From assembly GCA_947561715.1 (NCBI GenBank), contig OX387202.1:11049001-11113000 (forward strand): a stretch of DNA of 64,000 nt, read 5' to 3'. This DNA is from Ascidia mentula (lineage: Eukaryota > Chordata > Ascidiacea > Phlebobranchia > Ascidiidae). Of this stretch, positions 1 through 12,452 are shown one piece after another. The notes below the pieces were generated by a model. That model ran no database searches. It was not told the DNA's origin and saw only the letters and a program-made list of their open reading frames with translations. The translations under genes and the position numbers were made by a program. The first letter of the stretch is position 1; each line of letters starts with the position of its first letter.

Positions 1-470
1 AACAACTATAATATTGACCAATCAAGCAGCTGCAAGAAATATAAATAAGTTCTTCCGTGCCGTTAGATAATGCCCGAATCACATCAATTAAGTCTGGATT
101 TTATCAACGTCACACAAACGTTTTCTGCGGCTCTAAGTTTAATGTAGTCATCACTATGTGGCGCAAGAATTGAATGATATGGATTTGGGTAAAGATTGAC
201 GCGACCTTGTTCACCACCTTATGATTGGAGGCAGTGGCCACAGCAACAGATCAAAAACGTTTGAAAGACTCAGTTAGTGTCAAACAATTCGCAACATATG
301 AAGTGAAAGAAAATGTTTACAATCGAGACAATTTATTTTTCTGTTCCTTGTTCCACCGACGCTTTTGCAGCCATTCACGCTAAAATGACAACACAGGTAA
401 TGAAAAATGAAGTTTGTATCTTGGAATCTCTTGTATTTTTGGCCAACAAAGACTAAGTAAAAGAATTTTG
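1..470. repeat. Interspersed repeat, inverted copy at 47.4-47.7 kb
   Basis: About 300 bases here match the reverse complement of 47395-47715, including a shared stretch of AACGTTTGAAAGAC and GAAGTGAAAGAAAAT. A sub-block around 185-215 (AAAGATTGACGCGACCTTGT) recurs at about 35730, 60025 and, inverted, 50960. This marks a repeat family with at least four members in the window. The short reading frames inside are not conserved as protein. Class unknown; no terminal repeats were found. Confidence 0.65.
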
Positions 471-539
471 CAACAGCTCCTGTAAATAATCCTAAGTCGT
501 TTGTTTGACGATTTTCCTGTTTCTTTAAGCATGAATGAA

Positions 540-1000
540 AAGTTGCAATGTTGTATTTAAAATTCATGTGCGAGGCCACCTTTGTTTGTGCCAATGCTTT
601 TCAAGCTGTGTGTCACGACGACCTGGTGCTTAGTTTTCGAGATTGCCATACAGTCCCTATTTTAAAGGTGTACCGCTCTACATCAATTGCGCATCGTACG
701 TAGATATATTTTGTAATTCGGGTTCTCATTGAAATATCCAACCTAGACTTAACTGTCAGAGTAACGGATTATCGTCTCATTCATTTTAATAGCGATCCAG
801 TATGAAGAAGCTCAGAACCAAAATCACGAACCCTTGTTAGGGCCGGCCCTGAATATTATTTCCTGCAACATCGAAGGTCTCTCAGGAGCCAAACAAGATC
901 TGTTTGCAGTAATCACAGCTTTGGCATCGTTTACATATATGAAAGTCATCACTGACGACCATATGCGCTCTCTCATACCAAGCATGTCCCATAAGTAGTA
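540..1000 (+). mobile_element. LINE 5' fragment: leader plus start of endonuclease
   Basis: The stretch 838-990 reads as the start of an apurinic-type endonuclease: after GGGCCGGCCCT comes a peptide beginning LNIISCNIEGLSGAKQDL, the usual first strand of LINE endonucleases. The leader before it (about 540-830) recurs at 54236-54450, and the leader plus endonuclease start at 55650-55910; another leader piece is at 56270-56370. The family differs from the LINE at 21-23 kb. Only the 5' end is present, so this is a dead fragment. No target-site duplication was seen. Confidence 0.6.
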
Positions 1001-1019
1001 GGAATGAGCCGAGTAGCAT

Positions 1020-1143
1020 AGGCACTCTTCACTTATTAGGGATCGGGCATTTTTTACTTGGTTTGAGATCGGGCACTCTTCACTTGGTTAGAGATCGCGC
1101 ACTGTTCACTTATATGGGATCGGCACTGTTCACTTATGTGGGC
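1020..1143. repeat. Short tandem repeat, about 27-bp unit
   Basis: About five degenerate copies of a unit containing GATCGGGCACTCTTCACTT lie head to tail. No coding sense was recognised. Confidence 0.6.
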
Positions 1144-2870
1144 TTGGTCACATATTGCAGAAAAAATAACTTAGAGTGGTTCATTTGGTGAATGAGTTGG
1201 TCGAGTAAGGACGTAAACCCAAGTGAGAAGTTTTTTGAATGAGCATTGGTCACTAGATGGTATAAAAGAGTTGTGGCTGTGAAGGCTTTCGGTTTGTTCA
1301 GTTTTGTGGCGAGGTCAAATCTACAAAGGCATTTAAAAAATACTTGCCAGAAAATCCTCGGTTCAAGAAAGAGGTAAGTTTGCATGAAATTGTTTTACAT
1401 TTCTATGATCTAATGTATGTTTCTGCAGTAGAACGACAAAACGTACATCGGACACTGACAATTGTGGAGCATAAGTCCGGAAAAGGCCAAGGTAAATGGA
1501 GTTGTCGTTAAAAATTAAAATATGTGCTTTTGACGATTTGTCGTGAAAAGAACAGATAATTCAGACGTTGATAAATCAATTGCCGACACCGCAAATCCAC
1601 CACCAACGCTAACAAGACAAAATATGGGACTCACCGTTGACAAATCAGTGAATTTGGCAAGTGATCTGTCAAACCAAGTCACTACTGACAACATTCTAAA
1701 TCAAGAACCTATTTTTGGAGCATTAAATATGTAAGACCTAAAAGGTCTCATCAGTGCAGCTGGTGTGACCATAAGACGACTTTGCTGACCAAACGGCCAA
1801 GAAAAGACTTCCACTTTGTGGTGACTATACAATCACCGTCATCCGTTGGGCACCAAACTAGGTGCAACCTTACGGAGAAAACAAGGTGGAAACACTACGG
1901 CCAAGCAAGCTCAACCAATAGTGCCGTCAGTCCCTGTGTCACAATCACAATAAAATTTATTTGTTTCAGTAAAACTTTTGTTAAAATATTTGTAAACTTA
2001 ATGCGTTTATGAGGACTAGAACCCAAAACGCGCTGTGGTTTTATGCGGCGAAATCAGACGTGAACTAATAGTTGAAGTGGAACATCCCTTGTCACCTTTT
2101 ACAGCTTCACAATAATTGAAATGTGAGGAAAATTGCAGGGCTGCAGAAGCGAAACTTTGTAGTGCTCCGTCCCGTATTCAAAGGGGTTGGTAAGTTGCCA
2201 GACCTGGTTGCCCTGGATCCCAGAATTATATCCATTTTTCTTGCAGTGGAAGCAGTGGTGAAGCCCAATAACGACCACAGGAAAATGAGCGAGATAGACT
2301 CATCGCTCAGAACATCGGAGCCATTCAAACACACCGAAGAATCGAATCGGTAAAGTGACAAGCGTCTTCAACGTCCGCGCACCAATATCCTACGAAAATT
2401 CAAATAATATTGCCGATGAAGTTTTGCGCTTTGGCAATCGAGCCTTCAGGATTAAAGACAAAGATGACTTAGAAAGTGTGCTACTTCTGTGACCTGGAAA
2501 CCTAGCGAAATTTTAAATGTAACCTTTTATGTTTACTACACGAACAGCCAATTAATTGGATAGGATTAAAATTTTGTCGTCGTACAATTTTTGTCGTTGA
2601 GACCAAAACACTGCGAACGAATGTCTTATTCCGCTGCCTCTGTTTTTTTCATTAATTTGCAATACATTTTGTGGGAATTAAACTATGTAAACAGTTTCAT
2701 TCATGTCGCTTTAATCACATTTATTTTGAAAATGTCTTCCACTTGGTTGCTTGTCAAGTGTAAACTTATTTGGTGCCGTGTTGCACGCTTTAATGACGAG
2801 CGAGGATCCGATGCTAAAGCTTAATAAACATTTCAGCTACATTTTTTCGGTTTAGAAAATTTACAAGCTC
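1144..2870. other. No recognised gene; unassigned small open frames
   Basis: Small plus-strand frames occur at 1543-1734 (63 codons, rich in Asp, Asn and Thr) and 2123-2353 (76 codons), and an open stretch around 2360-2470 leads into a CYFC peptide. None matches a family I know and no splice-linked model could be built. Position next to the Polinton and LINE pieces suggests transposon debris, but this is inference. Confidence 0.4.
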
Positions 2871-2879
2871 TTCGTGGAT

Positions 2880-4020
2880 CGGGGCACGCCCGAACGTGTC
2901 AAATAACTCGCCCCGTCCTTCGCATCAAATACATCGCAAGCCAATGGATTCCGGGTCTATCTCTGGGATCAGTATTCACAACATATGCTTTGAGATAGGG
3001 GTGATTCAACGTGGTGAGTTTATGCCGCGCATAGACACCATAAAACACGGATCCAATGGCTTGGTCACGAGATAAAATAGAGGCGATTTGAAGTTCGTCC
3101 ATTTAAGCCGAGTAATCGAAAATTACGTTTTTGAATTTGTCAATCTCCAATACATTGTCATATTCCGCGTACACCAAGATATTTATAGTGTTCGCGAGAG
3201 CCGTGCCAAAGTGAGCCTCCAAACGAATGTTACCATGCTTCACCAAATCAAAGGTAGCCAGATCCGCCGTAGAGTGTGAATCCCTGGCCATATTCGGAGA
3301 GTGATATTCCACCACCGGCGTTTTCAAAAAATGTTTCCATCCCAGTAAAAATGATAAAGCTCCTCGCATAATTTTTTGATGTAAAATTTGGTTGAAGCGC
3401 TTTCCCTGGCACGATTTTCCCGTCATGGTACAGAGCCAGGTAATTCACATCAAAGTGTTTAAAATTAAATCGATTTTTCGCATAAGGTCCATTAAATGCG
3501 TCGTTGTCAACAAACCCCACCACTACTCGCTTTGGGATCTGACCACGTATAAATGTGTCATGTGTCATTGGAAGGTTTCCACGTGGGACCGAGTACACTT
3601 GCACAAATGTCCTCGTGATTGGATATTTGGCAGTAGCCTTCTCCAATGCTTTTATATGTCCCATCAAAACGGGGCACTCGGACGTACTTTACGAACATAC
3701 AACCGAACCTTGTAACCGGTATCCGCCCATGCCATAATCGAAAACGGATCTTTGCTCCTGATCAAGCGGATCTTGACGTCAACGCCATTTAATAAAAAAC
3801 GAAAATGATTCATGAAGTCGATATGGAGCTTGCCTAACATTTCAATGTCGCGACTACCACTTGCACAGTCGCGTCTGGTGATATCTCCAGCATTTCCAGT
3901 ACCCAAAGTCTCAAACTTTCCTGCCGTATCTTTATGCCACATTGCCGCAGTTAATTGGGATTCTTTTGCATTATTTCAGAAGGTTAAAATTCTCTCGAGG
4001 TAAACACGGTAGGGATGAGT
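2880..4020 (-). pseudogene. Polinton (Maverick) capsid-type gene, fossil
   Basis: Minus-strand peptides resemble the F54H12.2-like proteins that are common in invertebrate genomes and belong to Polinton virion genes. They include a stretch starting LHIDFMNHFRFLLNGVDVKI and one ending GQGFTLYGGSGYL. The gene lies directly downstream of the penton-like fossil and in the same direction, which is a usual Polinton arrangement. It carries several breaks and is certainly not functional. Confidence 0.7.
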
Positions 4021-4924
4021 GTTGCTAGCAGGTGTGACAACTTTGTTGTTCAAGTAGCGGTAGTGCAGCCCTACCAAGACTCGCAAACACACTACCCAAT
4101 CCGTCGCATTGACGCTTGCATTCTCCCTCTAAATGTGTAAGGGTGTTTTCCGAAAGTGAAGTGTAGCGATCACCCGACCGCTTTCAAATAGAACAAATCC
4201 CCCGAATTCGTTTCTTAAACTTAGTTCTACACTCGTGATGGTACTTCCACGTAACGGTTGATACGATAGACGTTAGAACCTTATAAACACTGTGTCTCCA
4301 GGCTCCCCTTGAGCTGGGATCGTATCAAGAAAGGGAACAAGTGAATCGCCCACTATACGCGGTTCAACGAGATCAAATTAGACGAAAATCGTCGAAAATT
4401 CATTCTCGAGAGTGCACCTTCCTTCGGTTGTGTGTCTTCCTTCGTAAAGGTGTGGGACTGGAGTTGTTTGAAAGCCCAAAAGTTGCCAAAGATCATCAGA
4501 GAGCGCCATTTTACATCCGCTAGGATGCTTGACAGTGGTTAAACGCGTCATCGGATACAAATAAATTATTAATCACACCCCCATCGGGGTTAAAATCATC
4601 GGTTTCTGATTCCTGAAGAAGTAGTTTGAATTCCTTGGTGCCTTCTGTTTTAACTAATTTTGTCATTGTACTTGCAAGTACCTTTCCCGATTTATAAAGC
4701 CCGCTTGGAAGCGTCAACTTTTTAGTAACTTGATCCCACACACTTATTCCGAACCACACTTCCGACCCAATATTTTGCCATGAGTAGGGATATTGAATGT
4801 AACTTAAGCCCACCTCCCATTTTCCCTGATCCAAGTGAATGCTTTTGGGAAGTTTAATTTTGTCGTTGTATTTTCGGGGGAAAAACTCTAAACTACTATT
4901 GCTCGGACGAGTCACGTAAAACAT
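4021..4924 (-). pseudogene. Polinton minor capsid/penton-like gene, fossil
   Basis: The N-terminus MFYVTRPSNSSLEFFPRKYN followed by KWEVGLSYIQYPYSW is the hallmark start of the Polinton/adintovirus penton-like protein. Further along, a peptide containing SVELSLRNEFGGFV and IATLHFR fits the C-terminal half of the same family. The gene is broken in several places. It is the middle part of the 2.9-6.2 kb Polinton remnant. Confidence 0.75.
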
Positions 4925-5079
4925 TCTTGCTTTTCAAACTCGTTGCTGGCAAAAGATAACCAACCTCACTTGCCAGTAAGGCTGTCCAAAGATTAGGGTT
5001 TGGGTGTTCCAACGTCAAATTCACAAGACTAGTGATGACTACAACAAAAATGAGAAACACTTGACAACAATTTTGAAGA

Positions 5080-5700
5080 TGAAAGCCGAAGCTAAAATGC
5101 TGTTATACATTAGAAATAGTAAACGTTTCGAACACTAACTGCGTTCATCATCAGTACTACAATGAGTGCATGCAAGAAAAGCGTCAGGGTAATAAAGGAC
5201 TGAGCAGGCAGAAGGGAAACAGCAGCAGCACCAACACGCAACAAGCCAGAGGCATGTCGCGTGACAACAACATGGGAGCACAGCAGCGACGTCATCATTA
5301 ACTTTGCTAGCTTTAAATGCAGCTGTTCAAGACTGCGTAAAGTACGCAGACAAGAGACTCCATAACGGCGACCAATATACTTGGGTGCAAAATATTTGGA
5401 GTTAATAACTTTGAAGATGAAAGCCAAAGCTAAAATGCTGTTATACATTAGAAATAGTAAACGTTTCGAACACTAACTGCGTTCATCATCAGTACTACAA
5501 TGAGTGCATGCAAGAAAAGCGTCAGGGTAATAAAGGACTGAGCAGGCAGAAGGGAAACAGCAGCAGCACCAACACGCAACAAGCCAGAGGCATGTCGCTT
5601 GACAACAACTTCTTCACGTGGCAAACTTCGCCCACACCACACCCAATACCCTCTTGAAGTCATTGACATGCTATGCGCTATAATGTACGACGTCATCTAC
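5080..5700. repeat. Tandem pair of hammerhead-like repeats inside the Polinton remnant
   Basis: Two near-identical blocks (about 5080-5270 and 5415-5610) each carry, on the minus strand, CTGATGATGAAC, a short hairpin and GTTCGAAACG, then a conserved tail with TTTAGCTTTGGCTTTC. The same tail follows the motif at 63.5 kb. The blocks separate the penton-like and integrase fossils, so the insertion is younger than the Polinton. The core resembles a hammerhead ribozyme (CUGAUGA, stem II, GAAA), as known from Penelope-like elements and retrozymes, but has one extra base before stem II. Confidence 0.6.
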
Positions 5701-5856
5701 GTTGACCCACGAATCTCGGGGTAGTCGACCTATTTTATAAGCCATTGCTCTACCCCGTGCCTTTTTCGCCTTTTCAATATCTTCTCAATGTTATAAAGGT
5801 CCTTTTCCACACTTTGGAGTTTCTCTTCATAGAACGACCCTTCTTTTGGTTCACGA

Positions 5857-6200
5857 TTATAATCGACTAGAGAATAGGTATAGGGATTGGTTCTGCGCCG
5901 GGATTTGACAAAAGCACTTCTTCCGGATTAATGCGATTCTAACTGGCGAACCCTCTGCAAACTTCCAGGACATAGGTGGATGCGATATATAGCCGTACAA
6001 ATTTTCCCAGACAGAATCCTGATTATCTCGTTTCACGGACGAGGGAATATTTCGAATGCTGCGCTGATAGCTGTTGTTGTAGCTTGCTACTACATCATCT
6101 AGCACGTCAATATATTTCGATGTCTGGGCATAGGTGAAGTACCGCCATAAACCGATTAAATCGCTCAACAATGGAAGCCTTTGTTTCGTCGTTGTATACG
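5857..6200 (-). pseudogene. Polinton retroviral-type integrase, C-terminal part, fossil
   Basis: The minus-strand peptide has the features RYFTYAQTSKYIDVLDDVV, then SYNNSYQRSI and VWENLYGY. This is the C-terminal part of the rve-family integrase of Polintons, where a peptide of the type YNNSxHRSI is typical. The upstream catalytic part is not recognisable. Its order and strand relative to the two capsid-type fossils support one element spanning about 2.9-6.2 kb. No terminal inverted repeats were found. Confidence 0.7.
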
Positions 6201-7035
6201 TCGTAAAAAAATGAATACTGTGATTTTGTAACCAATACTAAAAAACTTTATTCACAAAATCTTTGCCACGATATGTCTGTAATTTCTGTGGTTGGCAGGG
6301 CTTTGATTTTGGGGGTCCTGACCGAGGCTGTTAACATTAATGGTACAAATCTTTAAATACGACGCCATAAATAAATAAACAAACACACAATAAAATGGTG
6401 GGGAAGGAGTTGGTTAAAAACATGATAAGTTAAAATCATCTGGGATTACTGCTTATACAACTGCACACTAATTTATCTCCCGGAAGTAAACCTCTTCTGG
6501 GGCCCAGTTACCACATCTGACTTAAGGTTCAAGCTGCCACAAAGTCATTTTATATTCTCGCCTGTTGTGTACGCTGCACTGCATCAGGGTCTTTTCTTTG
6601 ACTTTGAGGTGGTTGGACTTGTCTTCAGTTGAGGTTTGGCTTGGGGGTGAAAGTTGCTGATGGGGATGGTTGCACGCTGTTGGCTGAGATTGGGGCGGTA
6701 TTATTTTTTATGTGTTTTTTTTACTACACCTGGATTTAAACCCAGGATATTCTGGGCACGATCCCGATCAGGTTATCTTTTTAGTATATGGGTCGGGCGC
6801 TTGACCAATGCTGGCAATCACCTGCTGGCTTTGGCATACTGTGGTGGTGCATCGCCTCTAGTGTCTTCACTTCGCTTTACACAAAAGGGTTGTGCCTCTG
6901 ATAGCTTCGCGCAGCGTTAGGTGCCGTCACGGTTGGCGGCGCACAGTCAGCGACGTCAGCAGTCGCTTCTTTCTCTGCTTACCTGGTGTGACGTCAGTCG
7001 TCACAGATGGTGGCGGAAGATCAGTGACATCAGTT
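6201..7035. other. No gene seen
   Basis: An AT-rich then GT-rich stretch with no protein similarity that I recognise. The plus-strand frames at 6654-6920 and 6921-7130 look like chance. Confidence 0.4.
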
Positions 7036-7460
7036 GTCGCATTAAAATGTTATCGGTGACGTTTGGTGTCATATATGGCACATGCAGGTGCACAGGTGGT
7101 GCGACACCAACTGGCAATTCTTCGTTGTAGACTGGCACGCGTGTTCCCCTCTGGCGCCTTTCTAAATTTACATTCAGCGGGAAGGACCGCGTCGGCTTCT
7201 ACGTTAGGCGCTGTATCGTCGGTTTTGCCACCTTCCGCAGTTGCGGCCCGTTTACAGTCTTCTACATGCTTTGCGAAGCTGGGGCAATTGCTTTTCGTGT
7301 GGCCCATTTCAATGCAAAACTCACATTTCTTCGCTATATTTAATTTCAACAAACGTTCTATCAAGGCAAATGTAGACGCTCGGGAAACGGATTTTTCCTT
7401 AAGACTGAGGCCTTCATGACAATTACGCGTCTGCCTCCATATAAACCGAAGTCATCAAAT
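7036..7460 (-). mobile_element. LINE ORF1 (gag-like) fragment with CCHC zinc knuckle
   Basis: On the minus strand a peptide DDFGLYGGRRVIVMKASV (about 7395-7455) is followed by CEFCIEMGHTKSNC (about 7280-7330), a CX2CX4HX4C knuckle. This order (RRM-like strand, then zinc knuckle) is that of ORF1 proteins of non-LTR retrotransposons. The two parts are in different frames with stops between them, so it is a dead fragment. It could belong to the L1/Tx1-like LINE at 21-23 kb, but no overlap proves that. Confidence 0.55.
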
Positions 7461-7520
7461 AACTTCAACCAACGAAGCGTCGAGGCGTATTTAGAAAAAT
7501 ATACAAGGAGCGATTGCATT

Positions 7521-8463
7521 GTGGCGTGCGGGGAACACTAAGCTCTTGCCTTTTAGGGTACCTCGCTAGCAAAAATTTAACTGGCGCAACGAAATTCATA
7601 TCGTAACAAAACGTGTGCCAAAAAAACAATACACACGCAGGCCACTTACAGCTCATAACTATTACGAAACAATATAGTAGCCTTAAAAAGAGCCGGGCTA
7701 ACTAAGCAAGTGACATCAAGCCTTTTGTGCACTTTCATATAAAGGTCAACAATTCTCGCCTCAAAGGAAGTTTCAATGAATGTGATTAGGCCTTTCGAAG
7801 ACTTTCTTTGACCAACCAGAATATTAATACAGATTTATGCGGATGAGGAGGATAGCCTGAAACAAGGGAAAATACCCCCAAAACCATTGAAGCGTGAAAC
7901 GCCAACTTAGGTATAAAATGCAACAGGGCAAATTTTGTGTCACCTTACAACTACTAAACAGCTTAAACTGTACTGACTGTAGTGGAAACGTCACTGTTCG
8001 TTTGTGAGTTACTTGGATGGCGCGTTTGTAAAGCCGAAACATGACCACGTGGTGTCGCTGTGCTTACATTTAACTGAGCAATCTGGAGCGGGAATACGAC
8101 GGAATATCAGTGGATTTTACACATCAGTAAAAACCAACACTGATCAACTTTTAAGTTTCTGGTAAATATTTTAACGGGTTTTCTTTTCTTTGAACAAAAT
8201 GACGTCAGCTTTGATTTAGTATTTATCGCATATTCCTTTATGACATGAAAATTATGTTGGAAAATACACAAAAGTTGAATAAATATAGTAGAAGCTACTT
8301 AGAACAGTAGCCTGAGTAAATACGATAATCGTGATGTTTATTGTGATTGTTACCGATAGTAAACGCTTTCCAATCAGAAATAATTATTCCCCGCCATCAT
8401 AGTCATTTCGTCATGGACGTCTTGTGACGTAACAACTAAGCTCTGATAGTAGAAAGTTCGTAC
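7521..8463. other. No gene seen
   Basis: AT-rich intergenic DNA up to the edge of the tandem array. No splice-linked coding blocks or repeats were recognised. Confidence 0.35.
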
Positions 8464-11400
8464 AGTTGTATGTTGAGGCTGGGTAATTTGGGCGCGCTTG
8501 GATCACATTTTTAGTTGAATGGAACAATCGTTTTGCATTAGATGATTTAGCAAAGCAGCTTGGTAAATGTGCTATTTTTGTTTAGCTTAAAGGTGATGGG
8601 AGTACGTTGTGTTTCTGGTTTAATCAGAAACCTCTCCAGTTCCGGTGACTTGCTGTCGCATTCCGCTGATCTGTTGAATGCAAGAGTGTGTTATGTTCTG
8701 TGTGCTGGGTGAAGGCATAAGCGGAATTTTGGAGCACGTTCGCTAGACAATTTGCAATTAAAACACGGGAACCGCAGTTTGACGTATGAGGTTACCAATC
8801 GGTCAAATAATGAGCACGTTATAATGTTGCCGTGTATAAACAACATCTATGATTTATATAGAAGATTTGACTGAACACATTGCAAAATCAAAAGGAACAT
8901 GATTTGTTGGTTCATTAACAAATTATGCCACTCATAATAGTTACTGCACTCACATCGAATTCAATGTCTTATTAAATAAATAATTATCAATAAAATTAAG
9001 CTTGAATTTGAGAAAATTTGCACAAAAATTAAAAGAAGTTGATTTGCGGAGATTTGTTGATTTCTAATTAATTGGTTCGATGAAATTATATTGCGAAACG
9101 TATGCAATGTGATTACAACGTAACATACCATCACTTTGGTAATATGGTTATTGGGTTTGAAATATTCATGGACAACAGGATTCCTTTTTCTAATGGAAAC
9201 TTGGTTTTATTATTAAAATATTACTTGCAAATTATTCAAATCATGACGGTTTACTCGCTGTATCAAAATGAATGAAATTCCATTGATCGGTCAGCAATGT
9301 GTAAATTTAGTCGAGAAAACGATTGAAAAGAAACCATTCAAAAGATTTTGAAGCAATTACATATATTTGTTTTTTAACGTTAAAGTATCAACATTTGAAA
9401 CAATGTTGTGGGGTTTTAATCACTAAATGTCCAAAGTAATTGTATGTTGTGTTTTATATTCTGGGTAATGTTTTGGGAGGTGTTTTAGGCGCGCTTGCAT
9501 AAATTTTTCATTGATTGGAACAATCGTTTTGCATCAGATGATTTCACAAAGCAGCTTGGTGAATGTGCTATTTTTGTTCAATTTAAAGGTGGTGGGAGTA
9601 CATTGTGTTTCTGGTTTAATTAGAAACCTCTCCAGTTCCGGTGACTTGCTGACGCATTCCGCTAATCTGTTGAATGTCAGAGTGTGTTATGTTCTGTGTG
9701 CTGGGTGAAGGCATAAGCGGAATTTTGGAGCACGTTCGCAAGACAATTTGCAATTAAAACACGGGAACCGCAGTTTGACGAATGAGGTTACCAATCGGTC
9801 AAATAATGAGCACGTTATAATGTTGCCGTGTACAAACAACATCTATGATTTACAGAGAAGGTTCGATTGAACACATTGTGAAGTCAAATGTAACATGATT
9901 TGATGGTTTCCTAATTAATGATATCACTTATAATAGTTACTGCACTCACATCGAATTCAATGTCTTATTAAATAAATAATTATCAATAAAACTAAGCTTG
10001 AAGTTGCGATAATTTGCACAAAAATTGAAATAAGTTGATTTGCGGAGATTCGTTGCTTTCTAATTGAGTGGTTGGATGCTTTAGGCGCGCTTGCATAAAT
10101 TTTTCGTTGATTGGAACAATCGTTTTGCATCAGATGAATTCACAAAGCAGCTTGGTGAATGTGCTATTTTTGTTCAGTTTAAAGGTGGTGGGAGTACATT
10201 GTGTTTCTGGTTTAATTAGAAACCTCTCCAGTTCCGGTGACTTGCTGTCGCATTCCGCTAATCTGTTGAATGCAAGAGTGTGTTATGTTCTGTGTGCTGG
10301 GTGAAGGCATAAGCGGAATTTTGGAGCACGTTCGCAAGACAATTTGCAATTAAAACACGGGAACCGCAGTTTGACGTATGAGGTGACCAATCGGTCAAAT
10401 AATGAGCACGTTATAATGTTGCCGTGTATAAACAACATCTATGATTTATATAGAAGATTTGACTGAAAACATTGTGAAATCAAAAGGAACATGATTTGTT
10501 GGTTCATTAACAAATTATGTCACTCATAATAGTTACTGCACTCCCATCGAATTCAATGTCTTATTAAATAAATAATTATCAATAAAATTAAGCTTGAATT
10601 TGAGATAATTTGCACAAAAATTAAAAGAAGTTGATTTGCGGAGATTTGTTGATTTCTAATCAATTGGTTCGATGAAATTATATTGCGAAACGTATGCGAT
10701 GTGATTACAACGTAATAGACGATCACTTTGGTAATATGGTTATTGGGTTTGAAATATTCATGGAAAACAGGATTCCTTTTTCTAATGGAAACTTGGTTTT
10801 ATTATTAAAATATTACTTGCAAATTATTCAAATCATGACGGTTTACTCGCTGTACCAAAATGAATGAAATTCCATTGATCGGTCAGCAATGTGTAAATTT
10901 AGTCGAGAAAACGATTGAAAAGAAACCATTCAAAAGATTTTGAAGCAATTATATATATTTCTTTTTTAACGTTAAAGTATCAACATTTGAAACAATGTTG
11001 TGGGGTTTTAATCACTAAATGTCCAAAGTAATTGTATGTTGTGTTTTATATTCTGGGTAATGTTTTGGGAGGTGTTTTAGGCGCGCTTGCATAAATTTTT
11101 CGTTGAATGGAACAATCGTTTTGCATCAGATGATTTCGCAAAGCAGCTTGGTGAATGTGCTATTTTTGTTTAGTTTAAAGGTGGTGGGAGTACATTGTGT
11201 TTCTGGTTTAATTAGAAACCTTTCCAGTTCCGGTGTCTTGCTGACGCATTCCGCTAATCTGTTGAATGCCAGAGTGTGTTATGTTCTGTGTGCTGGGTGA
11301 AGGCATAAGCGGAATTTTGGAGCACGTTCGCAAGACAATTTGCAATTAAAACACGGGAACCGCAGTTTGACGTATGAGGTTACCAATCGGTCAAATAATA

Positions 11401-11990
11401 AGCACGTTATAATGTTGCCGTGTACAAACAACATCTATGATTTACAGAGAAGGTTCGATTGAACACATTGTGAAGTCAAATATAACATGATTTGATGGTT
11501 TTCTAATTCATGATAGCACTTATAATAGTTACTGCACTCACATCGAATTCAATGTCTTATTAAATAAATAATTATCAATAAAACTAAGCTTGAAATTGCG
11601 ATAATTTGCACAAAAATTGAAATAAGTTGATTTGCGGAGATTCGTTGCTTTCTAATTGAGTGGTTGGATGCTTTAGGCGCGCTTGCAAAAATTTTTCGTT
11701 GATTGGAACAATCGTTTTGCATCAGATGATTTCACAAAGCAGCTTGGTGAATGTGCTATTTTTGTTCAGTTTAAAGGTGGTGGGAGTACATTGTGTTTCT
11801 GGTTTAATTAGAAACCTCTCCAGTTCCGGTGACTTGCTGTCGCGTTTCATTGTTCTATGTGAAATGCAAGAGTGTGATATGTTCTGTGTGCGGGGTAAGC
11901 CATACGTGGAATCCCGGAGCGCGTTTGCAACATTTAGTTTTTGTCGAAGCACCAAAATGAATTCAACTCGTTGATGGACAAGAAATGGTT
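8464..11990. repeat. Higher-order tandem array, 1.59-kb period
   Basis: The block starting GGCGCGCTTG recurs at about 8489, 9488, 10083, 11079 and 11675. Spacings are 999, 595, 996 and 596, so a long unit (about 1.0 kb) and a short unit (about 0.6 kb) alternate and the true period is about 1592 bp. The long unit has about 400 extra bases (for example 9075-9475) with ATTATATTGCGAAACGTATG. Long-to-long and short-to-short copies are nearly identical; the first and last copies are the most diverged. Similar 65-78-codon plus-strand frames occur in four copies, but recent duplication explains that. The array ends about 460 bp before the start of the LCCL-EGF-FBG gene. Confidence 0.9.
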
Positions 11991-12452
11991 TAAATTTAGA
12001 CAACTAATGGGTGAGATAGCATATGACTGAATGATGAATTGTGGGAACCAAAGTAATTGATTGAACTAATGGTTATGCACACAGCGCCTGTCCCGAATGG
12101 GTGATGATCAGTAACAATTTCAGTTGGAGTTAATTAAATCAAAAATCATTATGCCTTCTAAAAATGGTTTCGTCGTTTCGTCATCTTCTTAAACAATTGC
12201 AATACACGGGTAAAGTTTAATGAAACAAATAAACATATATCAGTAGGTTGTGGTTTTGCCAGTAGATACGAAACTTTGAACTCAGTGTAAAGAACTTTTT
12301 ATAAACAGAGGCATATTTTTGAGAGTAAAATACATCGCAAACCCATTTTCGGAAATATATACGAGATAAAACTATTAATATTGCGATTTTTATTTTTATT
12401 TATAGCATTAAGTTTTCTGTTTACTGGTAGCGCATGTTCTTTCATTTTAGCA
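11991..12452. other. Presumed 5' flank of the LCCL-EGF-FBG gene
   Basis: AT-rich, without recognised coding sequence. An AG at 12449-12450, just before the ATG, could be a splice or trans-splice acceptor. No promoter element can be named with confidence. Confidence 0.3.

Noticed and set aside
9511-11974. Repeated 65-78-codon frames in the tandem array as a small gene family
   Set aside because: Their likeness follows from recent duplication of the DNA, the long-unit extra part and the first copy do not keep them, and no splice signals or known motifs support them.
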